From Lamellibrachia columna (taxonomy: Eukaryota > Annelida > Polychaeta > Sabellida > Siboglinidae): DNA of 64,000 nt. The stretch covers positions 1,311,501 to 1,375,500 of the forward strand of contig OY759269.1 in the NCBI GenBank assembly GCA_963662155.1. Direction: 5' to 3'. Shown in pieces: positions 34,328-49,718 of the stretch. The translations under genes were made by a program, and so were the position numbers. The notes beneath the pieces are model-generated. The model made no database searches. It was given only the letters and a program-made list of their open reading frames with translations, and was not told the origin of the DNA. Each line of letters starts with the position of its first letter. Position 1 is the first letter of the stretch.

Positions 34328-36171
34328 AGCAATCTTGGACGAATTCTTTTATCGCGATATCTATGTCTAAAAAATTCAATGGCGTGGTCAGGGAGGTGTA
34401 CTGAGTGCTCTACTTCAAGAATGTATTAGTGACTTGTTGCTTTTAAAAGGGTGGAAAGTGTCGAGAACCAACCAACAGTTGGTGCATCAATCAGAAGGCA
34501 CCGACTTTATCATTGCTGCATATAGTAATAGCCAGAATAAGTGTGGCACGCACGCACACGCATGCATAATTATATACACATATACCCACATCAAAAGAAC
34601 GATCTGACTTGACCCGAATGACTGACACTGTGGCTAAAGCAGCGCTGTCGATAATATAAATACGTCGGCCGTATCTAAAACATATGCGACGAGAGGAGTC
34701 GTGCCAAGAATCCGCGAAAGGCGGGCGGGATGCTCGGTCGACGGCGGGCAACAGGAACGCGAGTCGAGCGAATGATTTCCCTGCCGTGATGAATCTTTCC
34801 CTATCGAAACAATCACGTCCCGGTCTCGTGTGCAGCGATTGCCGCAGTAGTCATCCTCTAACAGCGGCACCGGGTGCTGGGGACGGGGTGGCTGCTTGCA
34901 CGGCCTGGCCGTCTTGACGAAGCACCAGGTGCTGGGGACGGGGTGGCTGCTTGCACGGCCTGGCCGTCTTGACGAGGCATTATAGATGGGAAATGCATTC
35001 AGTGATCCAAGTAATACTTACTTATATTTGTCAGATATGAAATACATCATAGAGAGTAGAAATACTTTCCACGATCCAAGTAAAACTGTCGACAGGTCAT
35101 CATCCGTCCTGTAGGGACATATACTGTATATTCGCAAGATTGCAGATATGTTATATTATTTCACACACGTAAATGCGCTACTCTTAAATATTCCTGTCAT
35201 TATGCTTTTGAAGCTGTCTCACTCAGGTATGAAGGCTAAGTGATCATTTGTGTTAAGTACGATTGTTGACTTTCTGTGCGCAAATGTTCTCCTTGGTAAT
35301 ACCAGTAGAAACTTCCACACGCACCACTTAAGAATTGCTGATGAAGCGTTACAATTACCGACGTCTTCCTCTCGTGAGACGGTGTCTGTCGTATCCCATA
35401 AAATGACGCGTTCAATCGCAGTGTCGTATTTAGCTTTCAACTAATTATTTCTAAAATCCCATTTATGTAAAACATACACTGAACTATTACCGCAGATGCT
35501 AAATTGTAGCTGAAACATTTGTTTTTTCTTGTCAGAAAGACGATGGGTGAAATGTAAAAATGTATACAAAATAACGCATCTTGTGAGCACAAACAGCATA
35601 CTTCCCGTGAGCGCCCGCGAACCCCTGGCGGTAGATCTCGGATCCACTCATGAAGTCAAACACCTACAGTTTCTCAGGTTCAACAACTAGAATCATGTAA
35701 CATCAGTAGCCTGTGTTAAACGAAGGTTTGGTCTAAAACGAACTCACCGTGAACACGAAACACACTCAGCCAAACGAGTTGTCTTTGAAGAGAACTACGA
35801 TATGGTTCCTCTACAGAACTAGTTCCGCCGACGTATCACTTCCTATCGGTCGGTACGCCGCGGTGTTAGCTCCAAGTAACGACATTGTTACGACGAATCA
35901 GAGCGAACGAAGCCACTTAGTGCGGACTGACGGCGTGATGGCACTCGCCCGCTCACCAAGGCAACGCCCGCCCACCTGTCAATCAAACTGTCAGTTTGTT
36001 GGCTACGATCCAGCTATGGCTGCCAGTGTGTGTCTATTGCAATGTCGACGTGTTGATGCGTGCGTCATGAATTCATTTTTAAGCAGGCACATGATATTTT
36101 GATGAATTAATGTGGTATTTGTCTTGTATGATATGTATTTGTTATTCATATCACAATATCCTCACCACTTT
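34328..36171. other. Single-copy region
   Basis: A 48-50-bp direct repeat with GGTGCTGGGGACGGGGTGGC occurs twice (34873-34974). Open frames (up to 117 codons) have no recognisable family. Confidence 0.4.
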
Positions 36172-36535
36172 ACAACGTTGATCACCATGGTGTAAGTCAA
36201 ACAGCTGTCGTTCAACGTTGATCACCATGGTGTACGTCAGACTGCTATCGTTCAATGTTGATCACCATGGTGTAAGTCAGACTGCTGTCGTTCAAGGTTG
36301 ATCACCATGGTGTGAGTCGGACTGCTGTCGTTCAACGTTGATCACCATGGTGTGAGTCAGACTGCTATCGTTCAACGTTGATCACCATGGTGTGAGTCAG
36401 ACTGCTATCGTTCAAGGTTGATCACCATGGTGTGAGTCAGACTGCTATCGTTCAACGTTGATCAACATGGTGTGGGTCAGACTGCTATCGTTCAACGTTG
36501 ATCAACATGGCGTGAGACAGACTGCTGTCGTTCAC
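36172..36535. repeat. 40-bp minisatellite, 9 copies
   Basis: Unit CAACGTTGATCACCATGGTG then TGAGTCAGACTGCTATCGTT. Most units carry the palindrome CACCATGGTG; the last two have CAACATGG. Confidence 0.96.
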
Positions 36536-36768
36536 AGTCTAGACAGTTTCATTTGACTCCACATTGCCCCAGGTCACACACCTGTGTAAACGAGTGCATG
36601 GCTATACACAGTGGTAGATATTTGAACAAAAACATTTCGCGCAGTAATTGCAACAAAGGGTGGTCAAGCTCTAAATGATAATCTGTCGTGCTATCTGCGC
36701 AGTGACAATCATTATTGTGTGATGCCGCAGTGTAATGGTCAGAACGGTGAGCGCAATGACTCGCTCGC

Positions 36769-38498
36769 TCCAGTTTGACAGAAATGTTGGAAACATGTTA
36801 GTCTCTGTGGCCTGACATCAGTCAGCGCTGTGAACGAGTGTCCAGTTTGACAGAAATGTTGGAAACATGTTAGTCTCTGTGGCCTGACATCAGTCAGCGC
36901 TGTGAACGAGTGTCCAGTTTGACAGAAATGTTGGAAACATGTTAGTCTCTGTGGCCTGACATCAGTCAGCGCTGTGAACGAGTGTCCAGTTTGACAGAAA
37001 TTTTGGAAACATGTTAGTCTCTGTGGCCTGACATCAGTCAGCGCTGTGAACGAGTGTCCAGTTTGACACAAATGTTGGAAACATGTTAGTCTCTGTCGCC
37101 TGACATCAGTCAGCGCTGTGAACGAGTGTCCAGTTTGACAGAAAGGTTGGAAACATGTTAGTCTCTGTCACCTGACATCAGTCAGCGCTGTGAACGAGTG
37201 TCCAGTTTGACAGAAAGGTTGGAAACATATTAGTCTCTGTCGCCTGACATCAGTCAGCGCTGTGAACGAGTGTCCAGTTTGACAGAAATGTTGGAAACAT
37301 GTTAGTCTCTGTCACCTGACATCAGTCAGCGCTGTGAACGAGTGTCCAATTTGACAGAAATGTTGGAAACATGTTAGTCTCTGTGGCCTGACATCAGTCA
37401 GCGCTGTGAACGAGTGTCCAGTTTGACACAAATGTTGGAAACATGTTAGTCTCTGTCGCCTGACATCAGTCAGCGCTGTGAACGAGTGTCCAGTTTGACA
37501 GAAATGTTGGAAACATGTTAGTCTCTGTCACTTGACATCAGGCAGCACTGTGAACGAGTGTCCAATTTGACAGAAATGTTGGAAACATGTTAGTCTCTGT
37601 CGCCTGACATCAGTCAGCGCTATGAACGAGTGTCCAGTTTGACAGAAATGTTGGAAACATGTTAGTCTCTGTGGCCTGACATCAGTCAGCGCTGTGAACG
37701 AGTATCCAGTTTGTCAGAAATGTTGGAAACATGTTAGTCTCTGTGGCCTGACATCAGTCAGCGCTGTGAACGAGTATCCAGTTTGACAGAAAGGTTGGAA
37801 ACATGTTAGTCTCTGTGGCCTGACATCAGTCAGTGCTGTGAACGAGTGTCCAATTTGACAGACATTTTGGAAACATGTTAGTCTCTGTGGCCTGACATCA
37901 GTCAGCGCTGTGAACGAGTGTCCAATTTGACAGAAATGTTGGAAACATGTTAGTCTCTGTCGCCTGACATCAGTCAGCGCTGTGAACGAGTGTCCAGTTT
38001 GACAGAAATGTTGGAAACATGTTAGTCTCTGTGGCCTGACATCAGTCAGCGCTGTGAACGAGTATCCAGTTTGACAGAAAGGTTGGAAACATTTTAGTCT
38101 CTGTGGCCTGACATCAGTCAGCGCTGTGAACGAGTATCCAATTTGACAGAAATGTTGGAAACATGTTAGTCTCTGTCGCCTGACATCAGTCAGCGCTATG
38201 AACGAGTGTCCAATTTGACAGAAATGTTGGAAACATGTTAGTCTCTGTCGCCTGACATCAGTCAGCGCTATGAACGAGTGTCCAGTTTGACAGAAATGTT
38301 GGAAACATGTTAGTCTCTGTCGCCTGACATCAGTCAGCGCTGTGAACGAGTATCCAGTTTGACAGAAATGTTGGAAACATGTTAGTCTCTGTCGCCTGAC
38401 ATCAGGCAGCGCTGTGAACGAGTAGCCAGTTTGACAGAAATGTTGGAAACATGTTAGTCTCTGTGGCCTGACATCAGTCAGCGCTGTGAACGAGTGTC
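36769..38498. repeat. 72-bp satellite array, 24 copies
   Basis: Unit TCCAGTTTGACAGAAATGTT, GGAAACATGTTAGTCTCTGT, GGCCTGACATCAGTCAGCGC, TGTGAACGAGTG. Low divergence; GTGGCC, GTCGCC and GTCACC forms alternate. Confidence 0.97.
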
Positions 38499-38709
38499 CT
38501 GGGGAAAGGAAAACCAGCCGTTCTTTGACAAGGGGATGTAAATTCGCAAAAGAATCCGGATTAAAGCATTGATCCTAGGAACGGATTTAACTGTAACGAT
38601 TACAACCAGTTGGTGGTTTATAAGATGTCTTCTTCTTATCTCGGTTTTTATATCTTTACAGTTCCCCCTATATATGTCTGTCTCTATGTATTTCGCTCTG
38701 TTTTCTTCA

Positions 38710-38722
38710 TCACACGCACACA

Positions 38723-38805
<83 letters not shown>

Positions 38806-38815
38806 GCACAAACAA

Positions 38816-38847
<32 letters not shown>
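38710..38847. repeat. (CGCA)n with (CA)n microsatellite
   Basis: About 22 CGCA units then CA units. Confidence 0.97.
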
Positions 38848-38848
<1 letters not shown>

Positions 38849-40194
38849 TAATGCTAATGATAAAACCTCCATAGCCACAAATGTTTCGATCTTATGGTCG
38901 ATCGATCACAACGTGTTGTTGTTGATGCGACTGGGGATAAACCCGCAGCCAGTACTGGACAAGACTCGCCAACAACGGCCCCTCGCCACCGTCCCGCCTT
39001 CACCAGTCACTCGGCCGCTGAAGCTCACTGCTCCCAACTCCACCGAATCGATTCCGTCCCGACAGTGTTTTCCTTATAATTGTTTTATGAAGACTACGCC
39101 AACCTGCATCGATAAGCCCGGCAAGACCTGACAGCTGAGGTCGTTGTTAACATTCATCTAAGAGTACTACTGTCAACCATCAAGGCAACAACGTCCTCCT
39201 GGCGTGACTCTGTGGTCTCACACGTGACTTGCACCATTATCAACACGTGAGTGTAACAACTACTAAAAGACAACATAGAATAATTTATTCTCTTTGACAT
39301 ATGTAGGTGAAGAAGGAATAGAAGGACACCGGATACCACGCGTGAAGGTAATGAACAATATCAATAAAAACGACAACCACGCATTTGAAATTCAAATTCT
39401 CGCTTAGTTTGTACAACAGTCACGACAGCGGTTTGTGATTACCGCGCGACATCAAAGACATGGTCTGTTTCACTGCCACAACTATAACCAACCGTGCCTT
39501 GGCAGTAGTGATCACGGCATGTTGTACTGTTGGCATTGCTGAACGTCTCGCCAAATAATCAGGTGTTCGATTACGAATGACGTCGGAGGTCGCTTGACAT
39601 AAGGACTTATCGCGTGTTAACCGGGACTGAATCGATTTCTTACCATAGGTGCATCGCTAGCTCACTGCCTGCTCACTGAAACTGAACTTTTTTTTCGCAA
39701 TTTGACTCTGATTTGTAGTAAAACAGATTGCGGAATCCAGTTCAGTAATTTAAACCAGCTGCCAATAGGTATATAATAGACGCCAACTTACTTATCTGTA
39801 GAACTGTTGTCCCTGTATGACCATGAACAATACAGTAAAACGATGAAGACAGATATGCACAGACAATACTAGAACGAACATAATCCCCCGGGACGCTAAC
39901 CGTCAATGAATAAGAAATGTGACCGCTAATGCAAAAGTCAAGTATACAGCTGAATCGATTGAGGCAACGAAGTCTAAAGAGATAAAGAGATATGTAATGG
40001 CAGAGTGCAAATACTGAATGTTTCCTGCAATATGAACGATCTTCTTCTCTATTTGGGCCGTTTTCATTTCCATACTAATGGAGAAACCTCGGTTCAACAC
40101 ACAGGATAATCTATATCATGACTACAATACATACGCGATGAAATTACTAAACGTGCAAATCCATTGAACTAAAAAGTTGAATGTAATCAACTTG
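38848..40194. other. Single-copy region
   Basis: No domain, array or exon recognised. Confidence 0.4.
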
Positions 40195-41065
40195 TGGCTC
40201 TTTCCCCACCCCTCCAATGGCTCTTGTCTCCTCCCAATGGCTCTTGTCCCCTCCTGTAATGGCTCTTGTATCCTCCCAATGGCTCTTGTCTCCTCCCAAT
40301 GGCTCTTGTCTCCTCCCAATGGCTCTTGTCCCCTCCTGTAATGGCTCTTTTCCCATCTTCTAATGGCTCTTGTCCCCTCCTGTAATGGCTCTTTTCCCCT
40401 CTTCTAATGGCTCTTGTCTCCTCCTCTAATGGTTCTTGTCCCCTCCTCTAATGGCTCTTGTTTTCTCCTCTAATGGTTCTTGTCCCTTCCTCTAATGGTT
40501 CTTGTCCCCTCTTCTAATGGCTCTTGTCTCCTCCTCTAATGGTTCTTGTCCCCTCTTCTAATGGCTCTTGTCTCCTCCTCTAATGGTTCTTGTCCCCTCT
40601 TCTAATGGCTCTTGTCCCTTCCTCTAATGGTTCTTGTCCCCTCTTCTAATGGCTCTTGTTTTCTCCTCTAATGGTTCTTGTCCCCTCTTCTAATGGCTTT
40701 TGTTTTCTCCTCTAATGGTTCTTGTCCCCTCTTCTAATGGCTCTTGTCCCTTCCTCTAATGGTTATTTTCCTCTCCTCTAATGGCTCTTGTTTTCTCCTC
40801 TAATGGCTCTTGTCCCCTCTTCTAATGGCTCTTGTCCCTTCCTCTAATGGTTCTTGTCCCCTCTTCTAATGGCTCTTGTTTCCTCCTCTAATGGTTCTTG
40901 TCCTCTCCTCTAATGGCTCTTGTTTTCTCCTCTAATGGCTCTTGTCCCCTCCTCTAATGGTTCTTGTCCCCTCTTCTAATGGCTCTTGTCCCCTCCTCTA
41001 ATGGCTCTTCTCCCCTCCTCTATGGATCTTATCCCCTCCTCTAATGGTTCTTGTTCCCTCCTCTG
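40195..41065. repeat. 22-bp pyrimidine-rich minisatellite, about 40 copies
   Basis: Unit CTAATGGCTCTTGTCCCCTC with CT; variants GGTTCTTG and TTTTCTCC. The first units read CCAATGG. Confidence 0.95.
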
Positions 41066-41204
41066 CTTCTAGGTCGGGAGTGTGAGGCGCCGAGCACTGT
41101 CTCCCTGTAGAGGTTTACAACAGAACAATGAATAACATTATATATTATACTATAAGAAGTATCTGGTTATTTGATTAGTCAATTGTAACTGCTCAATGGG
41201 AATC

Positions 41205-41990
41205 TTCTAGCAACAATGCTCAATGCACCACCTTCCAGCAAGACCGGTCAACGGGTTATCTTCCAGCAAGACTGCTCGATGCGCCACCTTCCAGCAAGAC
41301 CGGTCAATGGGTTATCTTCCAGCAAGACTGCTCAATGGGCTATCTTCCAGCAAGACCACTAATGGGCCATCTTCCAGCAAGACCGCTCAATGGGCCATCA
41401 TCTTTCAGCAAGACCGCTCAATGTGCTATCTTCCAGCAAAACCGCTCAGTCTGCTATCTTCCTGCAAAACCGGTCAATGGCCTATTTTCCAGCAAGATTG
41501 ATCAATGTGCTATCTTCCAGCAAGACCGGTCAATGGGCTATTTTCCAGCAAGACCGGTCAATGGGCTATCTTCCAGCAAGACCGGTCAATGTGCTATCTT
41601 CCAGCCAGACCGGTCAATGGGCTATCTTCCAGCAAGACCGGTCAATGGGCTATCTTCCAGCAAGACTGGTCAATGGGCTATCTTCCAGCAAGACCGGTCA
41701 ATGTGCTATCTTCCAGCCAGACCGGTCAATGGGCTATCTTCCAGCAAGACCGGTCAATGGGCTATCTTCCAGCAAGACCGGTCAATGGGCTATCTTCCAG
41801 CAAGACTGGTCAATGGGCTATCTTCCAGCAAGACCGGTCAATGGGCTATCTTCCAGCAAGACCGGTTAATAGGCTATCTTCCAGCAAGACTGGTCAATGG
41901 GCTATCTTCCAGCAAGACTGGTCAATGGGCTATCTATCTTCCAGCAAGACCGGTCAATGGGCTATTTTCCAGCAAGACAACCCAACTTCC
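41205..41990. repeat. 28-bp minisatellite, about 28 copies
   Basis: Unit GGTCAATGGGCTATCTTCCA plus GCAAGACC. Stop-free in several frames, hence long artefact frames (up to 226 codons). Confidence 0.97.
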
Positions 41991-42209
41991 AGCAACAGTT
42001 AGCTTGACTACATAATTTAGTTTTATCCACAAAATAGTCAGTTGTCCCTCTTCCATACCCCCCAAAGGCATAAAGATTTGCAGATGTGCTAAATTCGGTG
42101 CAGTTTCCGGTGACATTTTTACTTGTTTACGCAAGTTTTAATGATTTATAAAAAAAATACCGTTACAGTTTTGAGGGTGCTGATATTAATTCAATTCAAT
42201 TCCTTCAGC

Positions 42210-44975
42210 GAAATCCCGGTTATGGAGTCTGACATGCCTTATATGGAGGTGTCCTCTCGTGAAGTCTGACATGCTCTATATGGAGGTGTCCTCCCGTGAA
42301 GTCTGGCATGCTCTATGTGGAGGTGTCCTCTCGGGAAGTCTGGCATGCTCTATATGGAGGTGTCCTCTCGGGAAGTCTGACATGCTCTATATGGAGGTGT
42401 CCTCTCGTAAAATATGACATGCTCTATATGGAGGTGTCCTCTCGTGAAGTCTGACATGCTCTATATGGAGGTGTCCTCCCGTGAAGTCTGACATGCTCTA
42501 TATGGAGGTGTCCTCCCGTGAAGTCTGGCATGCTCTATATGGAGGTGTCCTCCCGTGAAGTCTGACATGCTCTATATGGAGGTGTCCTCCCGTGAAGTCT
42601 GGCATGCTCTATGCGGAGGTGTCCTCTCGGGAAGTCTGGCGTGCTCTATATGGAGGTGTCCTCTCGGGAAGTCTGACATGCTCTATATGGAGGTGTCCTC
42701 TCGTAAAATATGACATGCTCTATATGGAGGTGTCCTCTCGTGAAGTCTGACATGCTCTATATGGAGGTGTCCTCTCGTGAAGTCTGACATGCTCTATATG
42801 GAGGTGTCCTCTCGTAAAGTATGACATGCTATATATGGAGGTGTCCTCTCGTGAAGTCTGACATGCTCTATATGAAGGTGACCTCTCGTAAAGTCTGACA
42901 TGCTCTATATAGAGGTGTCCTCTCATAAAGTATGACATGCTCTATATGGAGGTGTCCTCTCGTAGAGTATGGCATGCTCTATATGGAGGTGTCCTCTAGT
43001 AAAGTCTGGCATGCTCTATGTGGAAGTGTCCTCTCGTGAAGTCTGACATGCTCTATATGGAGGTGTCCTCTCGTGAAGTCTGACATGCTCTATGGGGAGG
43101 TATCCTCTCGTGAAGCCTGGCATGCTCTATATGGAGGTGTCCTCTAGTAAAATATGACATGCTCTATATGGAGGTGTCCTCCCGTGAAGTCTGACATGCT
43201 CTATATGGAGGTGTCCTCCCGTGAAGTCTGGCATGCTCTATATGGAGGTGTCCTCCCGTGAAGTCTGACATGCTCTATATGGAGGTGTCCTCCCGTGAAG
43301 TCTGGCATGCTCTATGTGGAGGTGTCCTCTCGGGAAGTCTGGCATGCTCTATATGGAGGTGTCCTCTCGGGAAGTCTGACATGCTCTATATGGAGGTGTC
43401 CTCTCGTAAAATATGACATGCTCTATATGGAGGTGTCCTCTCGTGAAGTCTGACATGCTCTATATGGAGGTGTCCTCTCGTGAAGTCTGACATGCTCTAT
43501 ATGGAGGTGTCCTCTCGTGAAGTCTGACATGCTCTATATGAAGGTGACCTCTCGTAAAGTCTGACATGCTCTATATAGAGGTGTCCTCTCATAAAGTATG
43601 ACATGCTCTATATGGAGGTGTCCTCTCGTAGAGTATGGCATGCTCTATATGGAGGTGTCCTTTCGTAAAGTCTGGCATGCTCTATGTGGAGGTGTCCTCT
43701 CGTGAAGTCTGACATGCTCTATATGGAGGTGTCCTCTCGTGAAATCTGACATGCTCTATGGGGAGGTGTCCTCTCGTGAAGCCTGGCATGCTCTATATGG
43801 AGGTGTCCTCTCGTAAAGTATGGTATGCTCTATATGGAGGTGTCCTCTCGTAAAGTATGGCATGCTCTATATGGAGGTGTCCTCTTGTGAAGTCTGACAT
43901 GCTCTATATGGAGGTGTCCTCTCGTAAAGTATGACATGCTCTATATGGAGGTGTCCTCTCGTGAAGTCTGACATGCTCTATGGGGAGGTGTCCTCTCGTG
44001 AAGCCTGGCATGCTCTATATGGAGGTGTCCTCTCGTAAAGTATGGTATGCTCTATATGGAGGTGTCCTCTCGTAAAGTATGGCATGCTCTATATGGAGGT
44101 GTCCTCTTGTGAAGTCTGACATGCTCTATATGGAGGTGTCCTCTCGTAAAGTATGACATGCTCTATATGGAGGTGTCCTCTCGTGAAGTCTGACATGCTC
44201 TATGGGGAGGTGTCCTCTCGTGAAGCCTGGCATGCTCTATATGGAGGTGTCCTCTCGTAAAGTATGGTATGCTCTATATGGAGGTGTCCTCTCGTAAAGT
44301 ATGGCATGCTCTATATGGAGGTGTCCTCTCGTGAAGTCTGACATGCTCTATATGGAGGTGTCCTCTCGTAAAGTATGACATGCTCTATGTGGAGGTGTCC
44401 TCCCGTGAAGTCTGACATGCTCTATATGGAGGTGTCCTCTCGTGAAGTCTGACATGCTCTATATGAAGGTGACCTCTCGTGAAGTCTGACATGCTCTATG
44501 GAGAGGTGTCCTCTCGTGAAGTCTGGCATGCTCTATATGGAGGTGTCCTCTCGTGAAGTCTGACATGTTCTATATGGAGGTGTCCTCTGGTGAATTCTGA
44601 CATGCTCTATATGAAGGTGACCTCTCGTAAAGTCTGACATGCTCTATATGGAGGTGTCCTCTCGTAAAGTATGACATGCTCTATATGGAAGTATCCTCTC
44701 GTGAAGTCTGACATGCTCTATATGAAGGTGACCTCTCGTAAAGTATGACATGCTCTATATGGAGGTGTCCTCTCGTAAAGTATGGCATGCTCTATATGGA
44801 GGTGTCCTCTCGTAAAGTCTGACATGTTCTAAATGGAGGTGTCCTCTCGTGAAGTCTGACAGGCTCTATATGGAGGTGTCCTGTCGTGAAGTCTGACATG
44901 CTCTATATGGAGGTGTCTTCTCGTGAAGTCTAACATATGCTCTATGTGCAGACTTGTGTCCTCTCGTGAAGTCTG
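42210..44975. repeat. 37-bp satellite array, about 75 copies
   Basis: Unit CTGACATGCTCTATATGGAG then GTGTCCTCTCGTGAAGT. Subtypes CGTAAAATA, CGGGAAG and CCCGTGAAG recur in the same order (about 42300, 42600 and 43310), spaced by multiples of 37 bp, showing block duplications. Confidence 0.97.
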
Positions 44976-46149
44976 GGCGACGCGAGGAACCAGTGAACTG
45001 CGCAATGCACACACACGATACCTGCAAGCGGTTGTGTTGCCGACAGACCTCCCCCGTCCCTCGCAACATTCCATCATTATACGATAATTAACCTTCTTAC
45101 GACGTCGCGCCTTTACGCTCCGATTGAGCGAGTTTCTACTGGCGAATTATATCGCACGGGTGATACGGTTATTTCCCAATTGACTCGGAAAGCAGAAGCA
45201 ATCAGCGAATATTGATATTTCTAGCAGACCTTACATGCGCCCGACATGCGATCATTAGAGAGGAATTATCGCTTCCGGTCGAACGGCCATTTCGGCGCGT
45301 ATGTTGCTTACGGCAAGACAAACCCGTGTAATCGAATAAGTGTTGTCTGCCGGCGTCCGCTAGGCGGCGCGGCAATTCCATTACGGCTGTTTGAATCACG
45401 ATCATTATGTGACTACGTCCGGCTGAAGTTAATAAGTTACAGATAATGAAAATGTGTTTTTCCTCCGTGTGTTTGTGTGCGTGCGTGCGTGCGTGCGTGC
45501 GTGTGTGCGTGCGTGCGTGCGTGCGTGTATCTTCTTCATGTTCTTCCTAATGAATTCTTCTTATTTTTAGGTGACATTTGTTCTCAAAGGAGTTCAGTTT
45601 AATTTATATCGCTTGTGTGCACCTCCAGTGTCACATTTCTATGTTTCAATTACCTTCTTCTTTGCCGCATTTATCTTCAGCTCAGTGTGCCCAATAGTTC
45701 AGATTATCTGTTTTTCGTTGCACTTCTTCATAATGTGGAACTCATTAGTGCTAGGTCAGTCCACTAGCACCTTCTTCTCAACCCATGATAGCCCGTATAC
45801 TAAGAGAGAGTCTGAAGATTTACACGTGACATAATTCGATATCACTGTTGAACAGAAACGTATTGAAAGAAAGGTTGTAGCTAATATACAGAACTGTGCG
45901 CAGTCAACGCAAAAGCCACACGGTGGGCGCTCATACAAACAAGACCCCTACTAGAGGCTTTAGCGTAGTGAGTAATTCCACCGTTTCCGCCTTCAGTGAT
46001 TATATGCGCCACCTAGCGAATGCACATGCATTGAATAGTCTACGGCGTTATCGCGCTACATGAGGCGCATTCGTCGCAAACATTTGACGAATTGATGCTC
46101 GTTGTCAGTTATATGTTGTCTTCTGTTTTCCCATTAACCCTCTCGTGGT
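44976..46149. other. Single-copy region with (GCGT)n at 45478-45530
   Basis: An 87-codon frame at 45571-45834 is strongly hydrophobic but matches no family I know and is preceded by TTTTTAG; a chance frame is as likely. Confidence 0.4.
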
Positions 46150-47322
46150 CAGAACGCCCGAACCAACTTGTCCAGGCGGCTGGCCTCATTGTCTGAGCGC
46201 CATAATCAACCTGTCCAGACGGCTGGCCTCATTTTCTGAGCGCCATAATCAACCTGTCCAGACGGCTGGCCTCATTGTCTGAGCGCCATAATCAACCTGT
46301 CCAGACGGCTGACCTCATTGTCTGAGCGCCAAAATCAACCTGTCCAGACGGCTGGCCTCATTGTCTGAGCGCCATAATCAACCTGTCCAGACGGCTGGCC
46401 TCATTATCTGAGCGCTATAATCAACCTGTCCAACCGGCTGGCCTCATTATCTGAGCGCCACAACCAACCTGTCCAAGCGGCTGGCCTCATTGTCTGAGCG
46501 CCACAACCAACCTGTCCAGGCGGCTGGCCTCATTGTCTGAGCGCCACAACCAACTTGTCCAGACGGCTAGCCTCATTGTCTGAGCGACACAACCAACTTG
46601 TCCAGGCGGCTGGCCTCATTTTCTGAGCGCCATAATCAACCTGTCCAGACGGCTGACTTCATTGTCTGAGCGCCATAATCAACCTGTCCAGACGGCTGGC
46701 CTCATTGTCTGAGCGCCATAATCAACCTGTCCAGACGGCTGGCCTCATTATCTGAGCGCCATAATCAACCTGTCCAACCGGCTGGCCTCATTATCTGAGC
46801 GCCACAACCAACCTGTCCAGGCGGCTGGCCTCATTGTCTGAGCGACACAACCAACCTGTCCAGGCGGCTGGCCTCATTGTCTGAGCGCCACAACCAACTT
46901 GTTCAGGCGGCTGGCCTCATTGTCTGAGCGCCACAACCAACTTGTCCAGGCGGCTGGCCTCATTGTCTGAGCGCCACAACCAACTTGTCCAGGCGGCTGG
47001 CCTCATTGTCTGAGCGCCACAACCAACTTGTCCAGGCGGCTGGCCTCATTGTCTGAGCGCCACAACCAACTTGTCCAGGCGGCTGGCCTCATTGTCTGAG
47101 CGCCACAACCAGCTTGTCCAGGCGGCTGGCCTCATTGTCTGAGCGCCACAACCAACTTGTCCAGGCGGCTGGCTTCATTGTCTGAGCGACACAACCAACT
47201 TGTCCAGGCGGCTGGCCTCATTGTCCGAGCGACACAACCAACTTGTCCAGGCGGCTGGCCTCATTGTCTGAGCGACACAACCAACTTGTCCAGGCGGCTG
47301 GCCTCATTGTATGAGCGCCACA
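46150..47322. repeat. 43-bp satellite array, about 27 copies
   Basis: Unit AACCAACTTGTCCAGGCGGC, TGGCCTCATTGTCTGAGCGC, CAC; ATAATCAACCTG variant units are grouped in two blocks. Confidence 0.97.
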
Positions 47323-47954
47323 AGAGAGAGAGGGGGGTTGGGGGATGAAGATGGAGGGAGGGAGGGAGGGGTGCTGACCCGAATGACAAAACAGTTTTTA
47401 CTATGTATCAGTCTTGATTGTCTGGTCCCCATTCTGTTGTGGCAACTTGCAGTGGGCTCTGGACCCTTCACGGATGATGTCGTTTCACATTCCTGCCAGA
47501 CAAGCCAGTGCTATGTACAAATGCAGAAAGCCGCAACATTTGTAAAAGGTAAATGCTTATAAGGTGCAGACCTTGGGACAGCCTAGCCGCTGACGCAACG
47601 AAGAACGACAACTAATTTCTAGTTTACATAAAATAAACTACGTTTCGCCTACGTAATCGAGTTGCAATGAAATATACAATATCACAATACTACGGATACC
47701 CGGTAGTATGTTGGTTAATAAAATATGTTCCGTGCATTTGTCATTTGAAATACCAAGATCTGTATCATATGTTCATCGACTACAAACGGCCTTCGGTCGT
47801 GCATGACACAAAGGACTGAGCCGAGTTCTAAGACCCGCTGACATCACATAGTAGACTGGCAGGGTCAACTTTGTAGACAGAGAGTCGAACTGCAGAACAA
47901 GAGGCATCAAATAAGCGATATGGATAAGATAAACCAAAGACAGCATGAATCAAG
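47323..47954. other. Spacer with a G-rich run and a dispersed 50-bp module
   Basis: GGGA-rich run (47325-47370) followed by GGTGCTGACCCGAATGAC and ACTATGTATCAGTCTTGATT, closely matching sequence at 2972-3028, where it also follows a G-rich run. Confidence 0.7.
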
Positions 47955-49165
<1,211 letters not shown>

Positions 49166-49643
49166 CTATTGCTAAATAGCACGCCTGCGTCCGCCTGTTT
49201 GTGTTTCTAGAAATGTAGTGAATATTTTGTACTTTGTTAACTCCTTGCCGTAGTTTTATCAAATGTATATCCATGTTTTTGGACCAATACATGTATAATT
49301 ATTATTAATAGTTGCACGAAGACAGGCCTTCCAGACGAGTATTCGCGACGAGCGGGTGTATTTTTAGAAGCAGCGTGTTTTCCGGCCTCGGTCGATACGT
49401 GGCGCGGCAGCTGCACCTGTCGATTTGACCCGGTATCTAGGTCAGCGCCTGGATGGAGGTCAACCGTGCTGACAGTCTCGGTGTCGTCACAAAGCGACGA
49501 CAAACAACCCAGGGCCAGCTTACCGCTGACACAATTCAGCAGCAGCGGTTGTGAGTTACTACAGCAGGATCGGGCGGTGGCGTCGATTAATAGTACCACA
49601 AACTGAGCGTTGTTACTCGGGTCATGCCGCAGTGACCTGTGTG
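49166..49643. other. Region upstream of receptor exon 1
   Basis: Unique, partly GC-rich (49310-49600). A 120-codon frame on the - strand (49237-49599) has no recognised domain. It may include the receptor promoter; no TATA box seen. Confidence 0.4.
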
Positions 49644-49693
49644 TTTGTTGTTAGTGTTTGTTGTTAGTGTTTGTTGTTAGTGTTAGTGTTGAC
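49644..49693 (+). repeat. 15-bp direct repeat in probable 5' UTR of receptor gene
   Basis: GTTTGTTGTTAGTGT occurs about three times in tandem just before the proposed start codon at 49719, with a partial fourth. If exon 1 is right, this lies in the 5' UTR or core promoter. I see no convincing TATA box upstream (49111-49643). Confidence 0.7.
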
Positions 49694-49718
49694 CTGCGCC
49701 GCGGAACCCACAACAAGC

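Noticed and set aside
45571..45834. Hydrophobic 87-codon frame as a membrane-protein exon
   Set aside because: No family resemblance; low-complexity hydrophobic composition is common in AT- and T-rich DNA.
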